Origin: an uncultured Clostridia bacterium
GTDB lineage: Bacteria; Bacillota; Clostridia; Christensenellales; CAG-138
Direction of reading: 5' to 3'
Length of the DNA: 32,258 nucleotides
Assembly (NCBI GenBank): GCA_944336625.1
Contig: CALVLF010000047.1
Coordinates: 1 to 32,258, forward strand
Below the pieces are notes generated by a model. That model did not search any database and was not told where the DNA came from. It saw only the letters and a program-made list of their open reading frames with translations. Below, one piece after another: positions 21,495-29,909 of the stretch. The stretch's first letter is position 1; every line of letters begins with the position of its first letter. The translations under genes and the position numbers were made by a program.

Positions 21495-21776
21495 ATGGAA
21501 CAGGTGAATCTGGACGAAGTAGTCCTCTTGGATGAGGCAGGGGAACCTGCCCGGTTTGAACATATCCTTACCTTCCTCTATGAAGGGGAACGGTATATCG
21601 CCCTGAGTCCCCTGGATGAGGCGCCAGCCTCGGAGGACGAGGCGGAGGTGGTGATCCTCCAGGTCGTACCGGAGGGCGGAGAGGAAACCTACGTTACCAT
21701 CCAGAGCGAAGTTCTGCTCAACGAGGTGTTCGATCATTTTCTCGCCCTTATGGATGAAATTGCCGAAGAGGGATGA
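21495..21776 (+). CDS. DUF1292 family protein (YrzB-like)
   Basis: A 93-residue, very acidic protein of unknown function, always close to ireB and ruvX in Firmicutes. It reads LDEAGEPARFEHILTFLYEG, then ERYIALSPLDEA, an acidic linker (SEDEAEVV) and VILQVVPEGGEETYVTIQSE. The fold is predicted mostly beta. AAGGAGG precedes the ATG. It is the last gene of the ireB unit, ahead of the terminator at 21805. Confidence 0.9.
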   Translation: MEQVNLDEVVLLDEAGEPARFEHILTFLYEGERYIALSPLDEAPASEDEAEVVILQVVPEGGEETYVTIQSEVLLNEVFDHFLALMDEIAEEG

Positions 21777-21804
21777 AATTCCCTCTTACGGGCCAGGCTA
21801 AACA

Positions 21805-21840
21805 AAAGCTCCCTATTTGCTTTAGCAAATAGGGAGCTTT
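21805..21840. terminator. Bidirectional terminator between DUF1292 and the S41 protease
   Basis: Two perfect 16-bp arms (21805-21820 and 21825-21840) with loop TTTA. Both ends carry AAAGC/GCTTT tracts, so it serves the convergent genes on either side. Confidence 0.9.
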
Positions 21841-21850
21841 ATTTATGTGC

Positions 21851-23113
21851 TTAACCGATCTCCTCCAGGACGGATTCCAGCGCATCGGCACCCTGGGGAA
21901 GGAGGATATCCGGGCTGGTTCCGTTGGCTTCGTTGCCGCTGCCATCCGCATTCAGGCCATAAAAGATGCTGAAGCGGACAACCAATCCGCTGTTGGGGAG
22001 AGAAAAGAGCATAGGGTCTGCCATGCCGCCATCTCCGCCGGTAGCAGTGCCCACTAAGGTAGCGAACCCGGTATTTTTGCAGAACATGGCCAGGTTTTCC
22101 GCCGCAGAGTATACGCCCTCGTCTACCAGCAGCCAAATCCTTCCCGGATAGGGGGTGGGCGCAGCCCCAAAGGCGGTTACATCCAGGGCATAATGGGAAA
22201 AGCGCTGGCCATATTCCTTTTGTAGCCCTTCCGGCAGCTGGCTGCAGGGCTGAGGAAGTAGGGAATTGGCGGCAGCATATTCCTCCGTCCAGGCGTTTAA
22301 ATTAAAGAGGAAGTACCGCTCTGATACGAGAGCGGTTTTTGCATTGGGGCTTACCAGAAGATCCTGCCAGAAGCGGTCACTTCCACCGCCATTGCCCCGG
22401 ATATCCACAATCAGATGGGGGATGGACTGTATTTCTGCGAAAAAGGCAGCCAGGGTTTCCTGGGCCTGTGCATAATACTCCAAAGAGAAAGAGGGGATCT
22501 TTACATAGGCGGCCCTGCCGCCGGCATAGATGGCCGTGGTGATGGCCGGGGCTGGCGCAGCTTCCTCCTGCGCTGGCTGCTCCTCCAGATAGGATTCTTT
22601 CAGGCCGATGGTGCTGCGAAAGCCGGAATGGCTTTGATCCAGCAGGCTATAGGTATGCTGAACGGCTTCGCTTCTGAGAAGGCGAACAATGGGCTCCAGC
22701 CCTGCCCGCTCCTGGGCGGTAAGCAGGCTTTGGCCCGCCCTTAGGGCGTCTCCATACTGGCGGTACATGGCTCCATCCAAAAGAGATAGATGCCCCAGCC
22801 CCTGGAATTCCCCAAGAAAAGCATCCAGCGCCTTGCAATAGGCGATATCCGTATCCGCCGATGCAATGGCCGCCCGGCAATCCTCATAAGCTTCCTGCCT
22901 GCGAATTCCCATCTGCTCCGCTTCCGCCCAAAATGGATAAGCCTGCTCCAATATGGAGCACAAGGTGTCAAAGTCAGCAAGCTTTTGCGCCTGGGTCAGG
23001 TGCAGGATGGTCTGGGTTCGCTGGGTCTGATAGCGAAAGAAGAGGCTCAGGGCTGCTAAGCAGGCAAGGAAGCCGCCGGCTATATACAATAGACGCTTCC
23101 CTTTTTTGGACAT
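21851..23113 (-). CDS. S41-family (tail-specific/tricorn-like) serine protease, membrane-anchored
   Basis: A 420-residue protein with an N-terminal membrane anchor (about 8-26, LLYIAGGFLACLAALSLFF), a helical region, a Glu/Pro/Ala-rich linker (about 176-190) and the S41 catalytic domain (about 195-420). Seen there: LIVDIRGNGGG (233-243), the nucleophile Ser336 in VDEGVYSAAENLA with Glu339 behind it, and the GTATGGDGG loop. His108 in GLGHLSL matches the histidine of tricorn-type members. No PDZ domain is evident. It probably acts outside the membrane; the substrate is unknown. GGAGG precedes the ATG. It is transcribed alone, convergent with the ireB operon. Confidence 0.9.
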   Translation of the reverse strand: MSKKGKRLLYIAGGFLACLAALSLFFRYQTQRTQTILHLTQAQKLADFDTLCSILEQAYPFWAEAEQMGIRRQEAYEDCRAAIASADTDIAYCKALDAFLGEFQGLGHLSLLDGAMYRQYGDALRAGQSLLTAQERAGLEPIVRLLRSEAVQHTYSLLDQSHSGFRSTIGLKESYLEEQPAQEEAAPAPAITTAIYAGGRAAYVKIPSFSLEYYAQAQETLAAFFAEIQSIPHLIVDIRGNGGGSDRFWQDLLVSPNAKTALVSERYFLFNLNAWTEEYAAANSLLPQPCSQLPEGLQKEYGQRFSHYALDVTAFGAAPTPYPGRIWLLVDEGVYSAAENLAMFCKNTGFATLVGTATGGDGGMADPMLFSLPNSGLVVRFSIFYGLNADGSGNEANGTSPDILLPQGADALESVLEEIG

Positions 23114-23223
23114 GGTTTCCCTCCTAAAAGGCTGGAATCGGCCGCCGCTGGCAGCTAAGAGACAGTATAGCAGGGGGATGCTCCCCGGGCAAGGGGCCTA
23201 TAGGGCCTTTTTTCCAGGGGCGA

Positions 23224-23252
23224 AAATATTCGGATGGGACCATGCATACCAT
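23224..23252 (+). promoter_or_regulatory. Sigma-E-like sporulation promoter of yqfCD
   Basis: AAATATT (23224-23230), a 14-nt spacer and CATACCAT (23245-23252) match the sigma-E consensus at most positions. The start would lie about 15 bases before the yqfC ATG. Confidence 0.65.
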
Positions 23253-23274
23253 AGGAAATACGGGGGCTTTTGTT

Positions 23275-23571
23275 ATGGGAAAACGCAAACGGCATATCCA
23301 CCTGGGGCGGCGGATTCTTTCCGCCCTGGATCTTCCGGAGGAGGCGGCGGGTACGCCGAAAATTACCCTGCTGGGCAGGGAACATGCCCTGGTGGAAAAC
23401 CACCAGGGCGTGCAACAATACAGGGCGGAGGAGGTCTGTCTGCAAACCCGGGCGGGCCTGCTTTGTATTACGGGCCAGGCCCTTACCCTGCGGGAGCTGA
23501 GCCCGGAGCGGCTGTATATTTCCGGCCGCATCCAGGGAATCGGCTATGCCCAGGGGGCAGGGGAAAGGTGA
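23275..23571 (+). CDS. yqfC: Sporulation protein YqfC (YabP/YqfC family)
   Basis: A 98-residue paralogue of YabP. A basic head (GKRKRHIHLG) leads into ILSALDLPEEAAGTPKITLLG, the strand ALVENHQGVQQYRAEEVCLQ, and LCITGQALTLRELSPERLYISGRI, the family core. It is made in the mother cell during sporulation. A G-rich site precedes the ATG at 23275; the open frame to 23242 extends into the promoter and is not used. It starts the run of genes ending at recO. Confidence 0.9.
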   Translation: MGKRKRHIHLGRRILSALDLPEEAAGTPKITLLGREHALVENHQGVQQYRAEEVCLQTRAGLLCITGQALTLRELSPERLYISGRIQGIGYAQGAGER

Positions 23572-23622
23572 ACAAAGTGTAAACAGGGGAAGCGGAAGGC
23601 CCGGAAAGGAGGGGGAAGAGGC

Positions 23623-24780
23623 GTGGATATGTGGAATTCTCTCGCCGGATATGTTATGATAAAAATCGAAGGCGTAGGCCTTGAGCGGTTTATCAACCGG
23701 GCCATTCGGGAAGGGTTGGAGGTATGGAACATAGCCCGGCCCGGCCGGAACACCATGACGGCCTGCGTGAGCATCGGCAGCTTTTATGCCCTGCGGCGCC
23801 TGAACCGGAGCCTGGGCTGCCGGATTACCATTCTGGAAAAGCACGGCCTGCCCATTGCCCTTTCCCGGCTTCGTTTCCGCAAGGTTTTGCTCTTTGGATG
23901 GATCTTAGTATTGGCTGCCCTGCTGATAGCCTCCCGGTATGTATGGTTTTTGCAGATAGAAGGCTGCGACCGGGTTACAGAGGCGGAGATCATCGAGACC
24001 CTGACGGAAATGGGCATCGTCCCGGGCACGCCCCGGGGCCAGGTAAAGACCAGCAGCCTGGGGCAGGCGGTTATGGCTTCGGACCAGCGCATTGCCTGGG
24101 CCGGTGCAGAGCTATACGGCGTGGTTTTGCAGGTTTCCATTCAGGAAGCCAGCGAAACGCCCGCTATTTTGCAAGAAGGAGAGCCTGCCAGCCTCTATGC
24201 GGCCAAGGATGGGGTTATCCGCCGCATAACCCCCCTTTCCGGAAAGGCCCTGTTCCATGCAGGGGATGGGGTGCTCAAGGGGCAGGAGCTCATAACCGGA
24301 GATCTGGGGAATGGAATCCAGGTGGAAGCCCGGGGGGAAGTGATCGCCCGGGTGCTTTACCGCTTTTCCTATACGGCGCCCTATACCCAGGTTTTGCCGG
24401 GCCCCAGCGGCAATACCTTTACTTATACGGAAATCAGCCTGGGGGAGTGGACGGCGCCGCCGCCGGAAATTCCCTTTGCGGACTATGAAGCGGAGCGGGG
24501 AAAGACGCGCATCCTGGGGGCAGGGCTGCCCCTATCCGCTACGGAAGTGGTCTGCCATGAGCTGGTGGCAATGCCCCAAACCCTTACGGCACAAGAGCTG
24601 GCCCCGATCGCCCTGGCTGGCGCCCGGGAAAAGATGGAGGCAGAGGTGGAAAAAACAGCCCGCATCCTCTCTACCCAGGAGGAATATTCCCAGGATGAAC
24701 AAGGCGTCACGGCGGTGCTTCATGTAATCGCCGAGGAAAATATCGCACAAAGCGGAGCGTTACAGACAAAAGATGAGTGA
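23623..24780 (+). CDS. yqfD: Sporulation membrane protein YqfD
   Basis: A 385-residue protein with an N-terminal cytoplasmic domain (1-85, YVMIKIEGVGLERFINRAIR), one membrane helix (about 89-105, VLLFGWILVLAALLIAS) and a large external domain with RVTEAEIIETLTEMGI and AKDGVIRRITPLSGKALFHAGDGVLKGQELITG, the latter resembling a biotinyl/lipoyl-type hairpin as in membrane-fusion proteins. In Bacillus, YqfD is needed for efficient sporulation and recent work ties it to mother cell-forespore communication. It starts with GTG, with AAAGGAGG upstream. It overlaps phoH by 8 bp. Confidence 0.93.
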   Translation: MDMWNSLAGYVMIKIEGVGLERFINRAIREGLEVWNIARPGRNTMTACVSIGSFYALRRLNRSLGCRITILEKHGLPIALSRLRFRKVLLFGWILVLAALLIASRYVWFLQIEGCDRVTEAEIIETLTEMGIVPGTPRGQVKTSSLGQAVMASDQRIAWAGAELYGVVLQVSIQEASETPAILQEGEPASLYAAKDGVIRRITPLSGKALFHAGDGVLKGQELITGDLGNGIQVEARGEVIARVLYRFSYTAPYTQVLPGPSGNTFTYTEISLGEWTAPPPEIPFADYEAERGKTRILGAGLPLSATEVVCHELVAMPQTLTAQELAPIALAGAREKMEAEVEKTARILSTQEEYSQDEQGVTAVLHVIAEENIAQSGALQTKDE

Positions 24781-25795
24781 ACTAGATTTGGACTTGGAAC
24801 AAGGCATGGCAGGGGAACCCCACTCCTATGAGATAGGGGTGGAGAGCATGGATGAGGTGCTGCGGCTTTTCGGCGTATTCGATGAAAACCTGTGCATCAT
24901 CCAGCAGGAAACCGGCGCCATGATCAAAACCGACGGGGGCAGCATCCGCATTACCGGCGAGGGAAATGCGGCGGCCCTGGCCTATACGGTGGTGGACAAG
25001 CTGCTAACCATTCTGCGCCGGGGGGAGAACATCGACAGGAGCCGCATCCGTTACGCCATAGACCTGGCCAAAGAGGGAAATGCGGAGCTCATTTTGGAGC
25101 TGCTGGATGATGTGGTGGCCTTTACCAACAAGGGGCGGCGCATCAAGTGCAAAACCCTGGGCCAGAAGAAATATATCTCCGCCCTGAAGCGGAATACGGT
25201 GGTATTCGGCGTAGGGCCGGCGGGCACGGGGAAAACCTATCTGGCAGTTGCCATGGCGGTATTGGCCTTTAAAAATAAGGAGGTCGAAAAGATCATCCTG
25301 ACCCGGCCGGCGGTGGAAGCAGGGGAAAAACTGGGATTTTTGCCCGGGGACTTGCAAAACAAGGTAGATCCTTATCTCCGGCCCCTGTATGATGCCCTGT
25401 ATGATTTCCTGGGGGCTGAAAATTTTCACCAGCTGGTGGACAGGGGGGCCATCGAAGTGGCGCCGCTGGCCTATATGCGGGGCCGCACGCTGAACGATGC
25501 CTATATCATTCTGGATGAAGCCCAGAACTGTACCTGCGAACAGATGAAGATGTTCCTGACCCGCTTTGGGGAAGGCTCCCGGGTAGTGGTGACGGGGGAT
25601 ATCACCCAGATCGACCTGCCGCGGGAGCGCAAGAGCGGCCTCGTCCACGCCCTGGAGGTACTCAAGGATGTGGAAGGGATTAGTCAAGTATACCTGACCC
25701 ATAAGGACGTAGTGCGGCACGAGATGGTGCAGCGTATCATCCGGGCTTATGAGCGGGCGGAAGCCGGCCGGGGCCAAGGGAAAGACGACAGATAA
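24773..25795 (+). CDS. phoH: PhoH-family ATPase (YbeZ-like)
   Basis: A 340-residue cytoplasmic ATPase. It has an N-terminal KH-like region (about 15-85), then the PhoH core with Walker A GPAGTGKT (148-155), LTRPAVEAGEKLGFLPGD, AYMRGRTLNDAYIILDEAQN (Walker B 245-250) and VVTGDITQIDLP. PhoH works with YbeY in RNA metabolism and 16S rRNA maturation, and ybeY is two genes downstream here. It overlaps the yqfD end. Confidence 0.96.
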   Translation: MSELDLDLEQGMAGEPHSYEIGVESMDEVLRLFGVFDENLCIIQQETGAMIKTDGGSIRITGEGNAAALAYTVVDKLLTILRRGENIDRSRIRYAIDLAKEGNAELILELLDDVVAFTNKGRRIKCKTLGQKKYISALKRNTVVFGVGPAGTGKTYLAVAMAVLAFKNKEVEKIILTRPAVEAGEKLGFLPGDLQNKVDPYLRPLYDALYDFLGAENFHQLVDRGAIEVAPLAYMRGRTLNDAYIILDEAQNCTCEQMKMFLTRFGEGSRVVVTGDITQIDLPRERKSGLVHALEVLKDVEGISQVYLTHKDVVRHEMVQRIIRAYERAEAGRGQGKDDR

Positions 25796-25815
25796 ACCAG
25801 CAAAGGGGGGTAAGC

Positions 25816-27945
25816 ATGGGAAAGGCACGGGATAAAAAGGGAAATCCAGGCCTCTATGGAAACATCGTGGCAGTGGCGCTGCTGGCACTAGCGGTGGCAT
25901 CCACCTATATATGCAGCCTGGCCTGCCTTATACCCAAGCGCTATGCTGTAACGGTAGGGCAGCCTGCCCCGGCAACCATCCGGGCTAGCCAGACCCTGAA
26001 TGACGAGGCGGCTACCGAAGCCCTGCGCCAAAGCGCCATGGACAGCGTCCAGCCCGTTTACGAGATCGATCAGGACCTGGTGAGCAGCCTGGAGACGCAA
26101 GCAGCGGATTTCTTTGCGGACCTGAATGAGGTGCGCATCCGGGGCCGCAGCATGGCGGCAACGGAAAGCCCTACCCAGGCGGAGTGGGAAGCCCTGCTCA
26201 CGGAGGAGAACGTTACTACCCTGGGCAGCCTGACGGAGCCTGCGCTGGATAAGGAGGCACTTTTGGGGGTGCTCATGGCAGGGGAAAGCGAGCTTGCAAT
26301 GCTCCGGGATATCGTCCTGCCGAAAATCACCACCGCCCTTGCAGGCGGGCTGGCGGAGGAAAGCATAGAGCGGGTGCGGACGGCTGCCATCGCAGAGGTG
26401 AATGCTTCCACCAGCCTGTCCAGCGGCCTGAAGCATACGGGCGAGCTGGCTTTAACCGCTTACCTCCAATCCACTTATACGGTAGATGAAAGCGCCACGG
26501 AAGAGGCACGGCAGGCGGCCGCTGCGGCGGTTACCCCCGTGCAGGTGCTGGAGCGGGGGGATGTAATCGTCAACGAAGGGGCCATCGTTACCCAAACCCA
26601 TATGGTTCTGCTCAACCAGCTGGACATGGTGGCGGAAAGCGGGGTCCAGGATGGCTACATTTATCTGGGCACCGGCCTTTATACCCTGCTGGCCTATGGC
26701 ATTTTCGCCGCCTGCCTGTATATGCTTCAGCCGGGGATTTTCCGGGATTTCAACCGGATGCTGATTATGGGCCTGCTGCTCATTGTCATGCCGCCGCTGA
26801 GCCTTTTATGCAATATGCTGGATGTCCACATCACGCCCCTGCCCCTGGCGGCCATGCTCATTGCCATCCTGGTAGGGGAGCGGGCGGGGATTTGCAGCGC
26901 GGTACTCCTATCCCTGCTGGGTGCTATGCTGGCCTCCCGGCCTGGGAGCGCCTTCTCCTGGGATTCCCTTTCCATGCTCCTCTTCGTCCTCTGCTTTGGT
27001 ATTACGGCGACCTACGCCCTGCGCCGGGTCCAGACCCGGGGGGCTATCATCGCTGCTGCCGGCATGGGGGGCATTGCAGGTGCGGTCTGCGTGATGGCCG
27101 TATATATCATGATCGGGAGCTCTATTGCGGATATTCTGATCAATGCCGCCTGGGTGCTGCTGAGCGCCGCCCTTTCCGGCCTGCTGGTGGTCGGCTCCCT
27201 GAGCATATGGGAAAACCTTTTTGACATCGCTACCCCGGCCCGGCTCAATGAGCTCCTCAATACGAGCAACCCGCTGCTCAAGCAGCTCATGTATGAAGCA
27301 CCGGGCACCTACCAGCATAGCATGAACGTAGCTGCCCTGGCGGAGGGCGCCGCAGAGCGAATCGGTGCCGACGCCCTGCTGGCCCGGGTCGGGGCCTGCT
27401 ATCACGATGTGGGCAAGCTGCGCCGGCCTCTGTACTTTATGGAAAACCAGCAGGGCACCAATATTCACGATACCCTGGCTCCCGAGGAAAGCGCCGCTAT
27501 TATCATCGCCCATCAGAAGGATGGCGCTACCATCCTGAGCAAGAATAAAATGCCCAGCGCCGTTATCCGCATTGCTGCGGAGCACCATGGCAATTCCCTG
27601 GTGGCCTATTTCTACTACAAAGCCCAGAAGCTCAGCGGAGGCGCCGTGGACGCTAAGAAATTCCGCTATCCTGGGAACCGGCCCTCTACGCGGGAAGGCG
27701 CCATCGTCATGCTGGCGGATTGCTGCGAGGCCGCTGTGCGGAGCCTGGGGGAATGCACAAAAGAAGCCCGGGAGGAAATGGTGCATAAGGTCATCTGGAG
27801 CAAGCTGACGGATGGGCCCGAGAACCTCCTTTCCAATGCGCCGCTGACCTTCCATGAGCTCAGCGAGATCGAGAAGAGCTTCCTGCGCACCTTCAGCGGC
27901 ATTATGCACGACCGCATTGAATATCCGGAGGAAAAAAAGCCATGA
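25816..27945 (+). CDS. pgpH: 7TM-HD domain cyclic-di-AMP phosphodiesterase PgpH
   Basis: A 709-residue membrane enzyme (YqfF in Bacillus) that breaks down c-di-AMP to pApA. Order: N-terminal helix (about 15-35), extracellular 7TMR-HDED domain (about 40-270, ending in VIVNEGAIVTQTHMVLLNQL), seven membrane helices (about 278-465) and the cytoplasmic HD domain, with EAPGTYQHSMNVAALAE, the metal-binding pair H530-D531 in ACYHDVGKL, IIAHQKDG, and the later AEHHGNSLVAYFYYKA. All expected metal ligands appear intact. AAAGGGGGG precedes the ATG. It overlaps ybeY by 4 bp (ATGA). Confidence 0.95.
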   Translation: MGKARDKKGNPGLYGNIVAVALLALAVASTYICSLACLIPKRYAVTVGQPAPATIRASQTLNDEAATEALRQSAMDSVQPVYEIDQDLVSSLETQAADFFADLNEVRIRGRSMAATESPTQAEWEALLTEENVTTLGSLTEPALDKEALLGVLMAGESELAMLRDIVLPKITTALAGGLAEESIERVRTAAIAEVNASTSLSSGLKHTGELALTAYLQSTYTVDESATEEARQAAAAAVTPVQVLERGDVIVNEGAIVTQTHMVLLNQLDMVAESGVQDGYIYLGTGLYTLLAYGIFAACLYMLQPGIFRDFNRMLIMGLLLIVMPPLSLLCNMLDVHITPLPLAAMLIAILVGERAGICSAVLLSLLGAMLASRPGSAFSWDSLSMLLFVLCFGITATYALRRVQTRGAIIAAAGMGGIAGAVCVMAVYIMIGSSIADILINAAWVLLSAALSGLLVVGSLSIWENLFDIATPARLNELLNTSNPLLKQLMYEAPGTYQHSMNVAALAEGAAERIGADALLARVGACYHDVGKLRRPLYFMENQQGTNIHDTLAPEESAAIIIAHQKDGATILSKNKMPSAVIRIAAEHHGNSLVAYFYYKAQKLSGGAVDAKKFRYPGNRPSTREGAIVMLADCCEAAVRSLGECTKEAREEMVHKVIWSKLTDGPENLLSNAPLTFHELSEIEKSFLRTFSGIMHDRIEYPEEKKP

Positions 27946-28388
27946 TAGAGATACGCCTGGAGGTACAGCCCCCGGCGGAGCTAGACCTGGCGGCGGCTAT
28001 CCGCCAGGCGGGGCAGGAGGCCCTGGAAGCGGAAGGGGCCCAGGGGCGCTGGTTTTCCGTAACGGTGGTGGATGACGGGGCCATACAGGCCCTGAACCGG
28101 GAATACCGGGGCTTGGACAGGCCAACGGATGTACTCAGCTTTCCCATGGAGGAAGGGGAGGGCATCCTGGCAGCCCCCGATGGTTTTTTGGGGGATATCG
28201 TCATCTCCCTGCCCCGGGCGCAGGCCCAGGCGGAGGAATATGGCCATTCCCTCCTGCGGGAGATAAGCTTCCTTACGGTTCACGGGGCCTTGCACCTGTT
28301 GGGCTGGGACCATATGGAGCCGGAGGAGGCTGGCCGGATGTATGCCCGGCAGGAAGAAATCTTACAGAACATGGGAGTTGTGCGATGA
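27942..28388 (+). CDS. ybeY: Endoribonuclease YbeY
   Basis: A 148-residue single-strand-specific metal-dependent RNase needed for 16S rRNA 3'-end processing and ribosome quality control. The zinc site is H114, H118 and H124 in VHGALHLLGWDH, with the preceding LNREYRGLDRPTDVLSFP motif of the family. The start overlaps the pgpH stop and the end overlaps cdd, so translation is coupled on both sides. In many relatives dgkA lies between ybeY and cdd; it is absent here. Confidence 0.97.
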   Translation: MIEIRLEVQPPAELDLAAAIRQAGQEALEAEGAQGRWFSVTVVDDGAIQALNREYRGLDRPTDVLSFPMEEGEGILAAPDGFLGDIVISLPRAQAQAEEYGHSLLREISFLTVHGALHLLGWDHMEPEEAGRMYARQEEILQNMGVVR

Positions 28389-28798
28389 GCGGAATTCATG
28401 AATTTGAAGCCAGGAGCATGGTGCGCATGGCTACGGATGCCCGGGGACGGGCCTATGTACCCTATTCCAATTTCCGGGTAGGCGCCTGCTTAAAGGCCAG
28501 CAACGGGGCCTATTATATGGGCTGCAATATAGAAAACGCTGCCTATAGCCCCACGGTATGCGCAGAGCGGACGGCCCTGTACAAGGCCGTATATGAGGGG
28601 GAGCGCCAGTTTGACGCCCTGGCTATCATATGGGACGGGGAAAACTACGCTGTGCCCTGCGGGGTGTGCAGGCAGGCCCTGGCGGAGTTCTGCCATCCTG
28701 CCATGCCGGTGGTCTGCGCAAACCGGGAGGGGGAATATAAAATTTTCACCATGGGGGAACTTTTGCCGGAAGCCTTTACGGCGGAGGATATGCAATGA
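28385..28798 (+). CDS. cdd: Cytidine deaminase
   Basis: A 137-residue enzyme of pyrimidine salvage that converts cytidine and deoxycytidine to uridine forms. Zinc and catalytic residues: Cys59 and Glu61 in TVCAERTAL, and Cys92 and Cys95 in PCGVCRQAL. The substrate loop YVPYSNFRVGA and the NIENAAY motif are intact. This is the small tetrameric form. It overlaps ybeY and era by 4 bp each. Confidence 0.97.
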   Translation: MSGIHEFEARSMVRMATDARGRAYVPYSNFRVGACLKASNGAYYMGCNIENAAYSPTVCAERTALYKAVYEGERQFDALAIIWDGENYAVPCGVCRQALAEFCHPAMPVVCANREGEYKIFTMGELLPEAFTAEDMQ

Positions 28799-29679
28799 GC
28801 TACCGCTCCGGGTTCATCTCTATTATCGGCTCGCCCAATGTGGGAAAGAGCACCCTTTTAAACCGGTTGGTAGGGCAGAAGGTATCCATCGTATCCAACC
28901 GGGCCCAAACTACCCGCAATAGGATCATGGGGGTGGTGACCCGGCCGGGGTACCAGATGGTATTCCTGGATACGCCGGGCGTCACCACCCCCAGGAACCG
29001 GCTGGGGGAATATATGGTTAAGGTGGCCTATGACGCTCTGAACGAGGTAGAGGCCATTTTATTTCTGGTAGATGGGAAGCGGGGCATCGGCCCCAAGGAC
29101 GAGTCCCTTCTGGATAAGCTGAGCCAGGCCAAGGCCCCGGTGATTGCCGGCCTGAATAAGACGGATCTTTGCTCTTTGGCAGAGGTGGAAGCTGCCGAGG
29201 CGCGGCTGGGACAGGCCCCCTTTATCCGCCGGGTTTGCCGCCTCTGCGCCCAGGATGGCACGGGGGTGGAGGCGCTGCTGGGCGCCCTTTCCGCCTATCT
29301 TACGGAAGGTCCTCAATATTTTCCCGAGGACATGGTGACGGATCAGCCGGAGCGGGTGATCTGCGGAGAAATTATCCGGGAAAAGGCCCTCATGCTCCTG
29401 CGGGAGGAGGTGCCCCATGGGCTGGGGGTAGGGCTGGATAAAATCGAGACCCGGCCCGACGGCGTGCAGGATATCTGGGCTACGATCTATTGTGAGCGCC
29501 CCGGCCATAAGGGCATCATCATCGGCAAGGGCGGCGCTACCCTCAAGCAGATTGGCACCGAGGCCCGTAAGGATATGGAATGGCTTTTGGGCAGCCGGGT
29601 CAACCTGAAGCTCTGGGTAAAGGTGAAGGAAGACTGGCGAAACAACCCGAATTTCCTGGGGGAGCTGGGCTATGAATAG
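28795..29679 (+). CDS. era: GTPase Era
   Basis: A 294-residue GTPase that binds the 3' end of 16S rRNA and checks 30S assembly. G1 GSPNVGKST (12-20), DTPG (59-62), NKTD (121-124), then the C-terminal KH domain with GIIIGKGGATLKQIG (GKGG at 244-247). Its neighbours ybeY and phoH act on the same rRNA end. It overlaps the cdd stop (ATGA). Confidence 0.97.
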   Translation: MSYRSGFISIIGSPNVGKSTLLNRLVGQKVSIVSNRAQTTRNRIMGVVTRPGYQMVFLDTPGVTTPRNRLGEYMVKVAYDALNEVEAILFLVDGKRGIGPKDESLLDKLSQAKAPVIAGLNKTDLCSLAEVEAAEARLGQAPFIRRVCRLCAQDGTGVEALLGALSAYLTEGPQYFPEDMVTDQPERVICGEIIREKALMLLREEVPHGLGVGLDKIETRPDGVQDIWATIYCERPGHKGIIIGKGGATLKQIGTEARKDMEWLLGSRVNLKLWVKVKEDWRNNPNFLGELGYE

Positions 29680-29682
29680 CCG

Positions 29683-29802
29683 TCAGCTTTCGCGCCTGCC
29701 CTTTACCTGGGCGGCAGAGGCGGCCCGGTAGGCCATATAATCCGACGGATGCCCGGTTTTGACAAAGCGGTTCCAGGCCTGCCTGGGTGATGGATTGGCC
29801 AT
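29683..29802 (-). CDS. YqzL-like small protein, on the opposite strand to era and recO
   Basis: A 39-residue protein: a short head, then the core AWNRFVKTGHPSDYMAYRAA, which fits the YqzL family pattern (W-x-x-F-x-x-TG-x-x-x-x-Y-x-x-Y). AAAGGAGG six bases before the ATG at 29802 is a near-perfect ribosome binding site. In Bacillus yqzL also lies between era and recO but on the same strand; here it is inverted. The function is unknown. No separate promoter could be fixed. The short length makes the family call less than certain. Confidence 0.65.
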   Translation of the reverse strand: MANPSPRQAWNRFVKTGHPSDYMAYRAASAAQVKGRRES

Positions 29803-29909
29803 GGAAGCCCTCCTTTCCGGGGCGGGAGCGCCGCCCCTGCCTTCAGTATGGCGAAAAGGCGGGATGCCCATGCCAAGGAATCCATGACAAAAATGGAAGG
29901 GAAGGCTAT

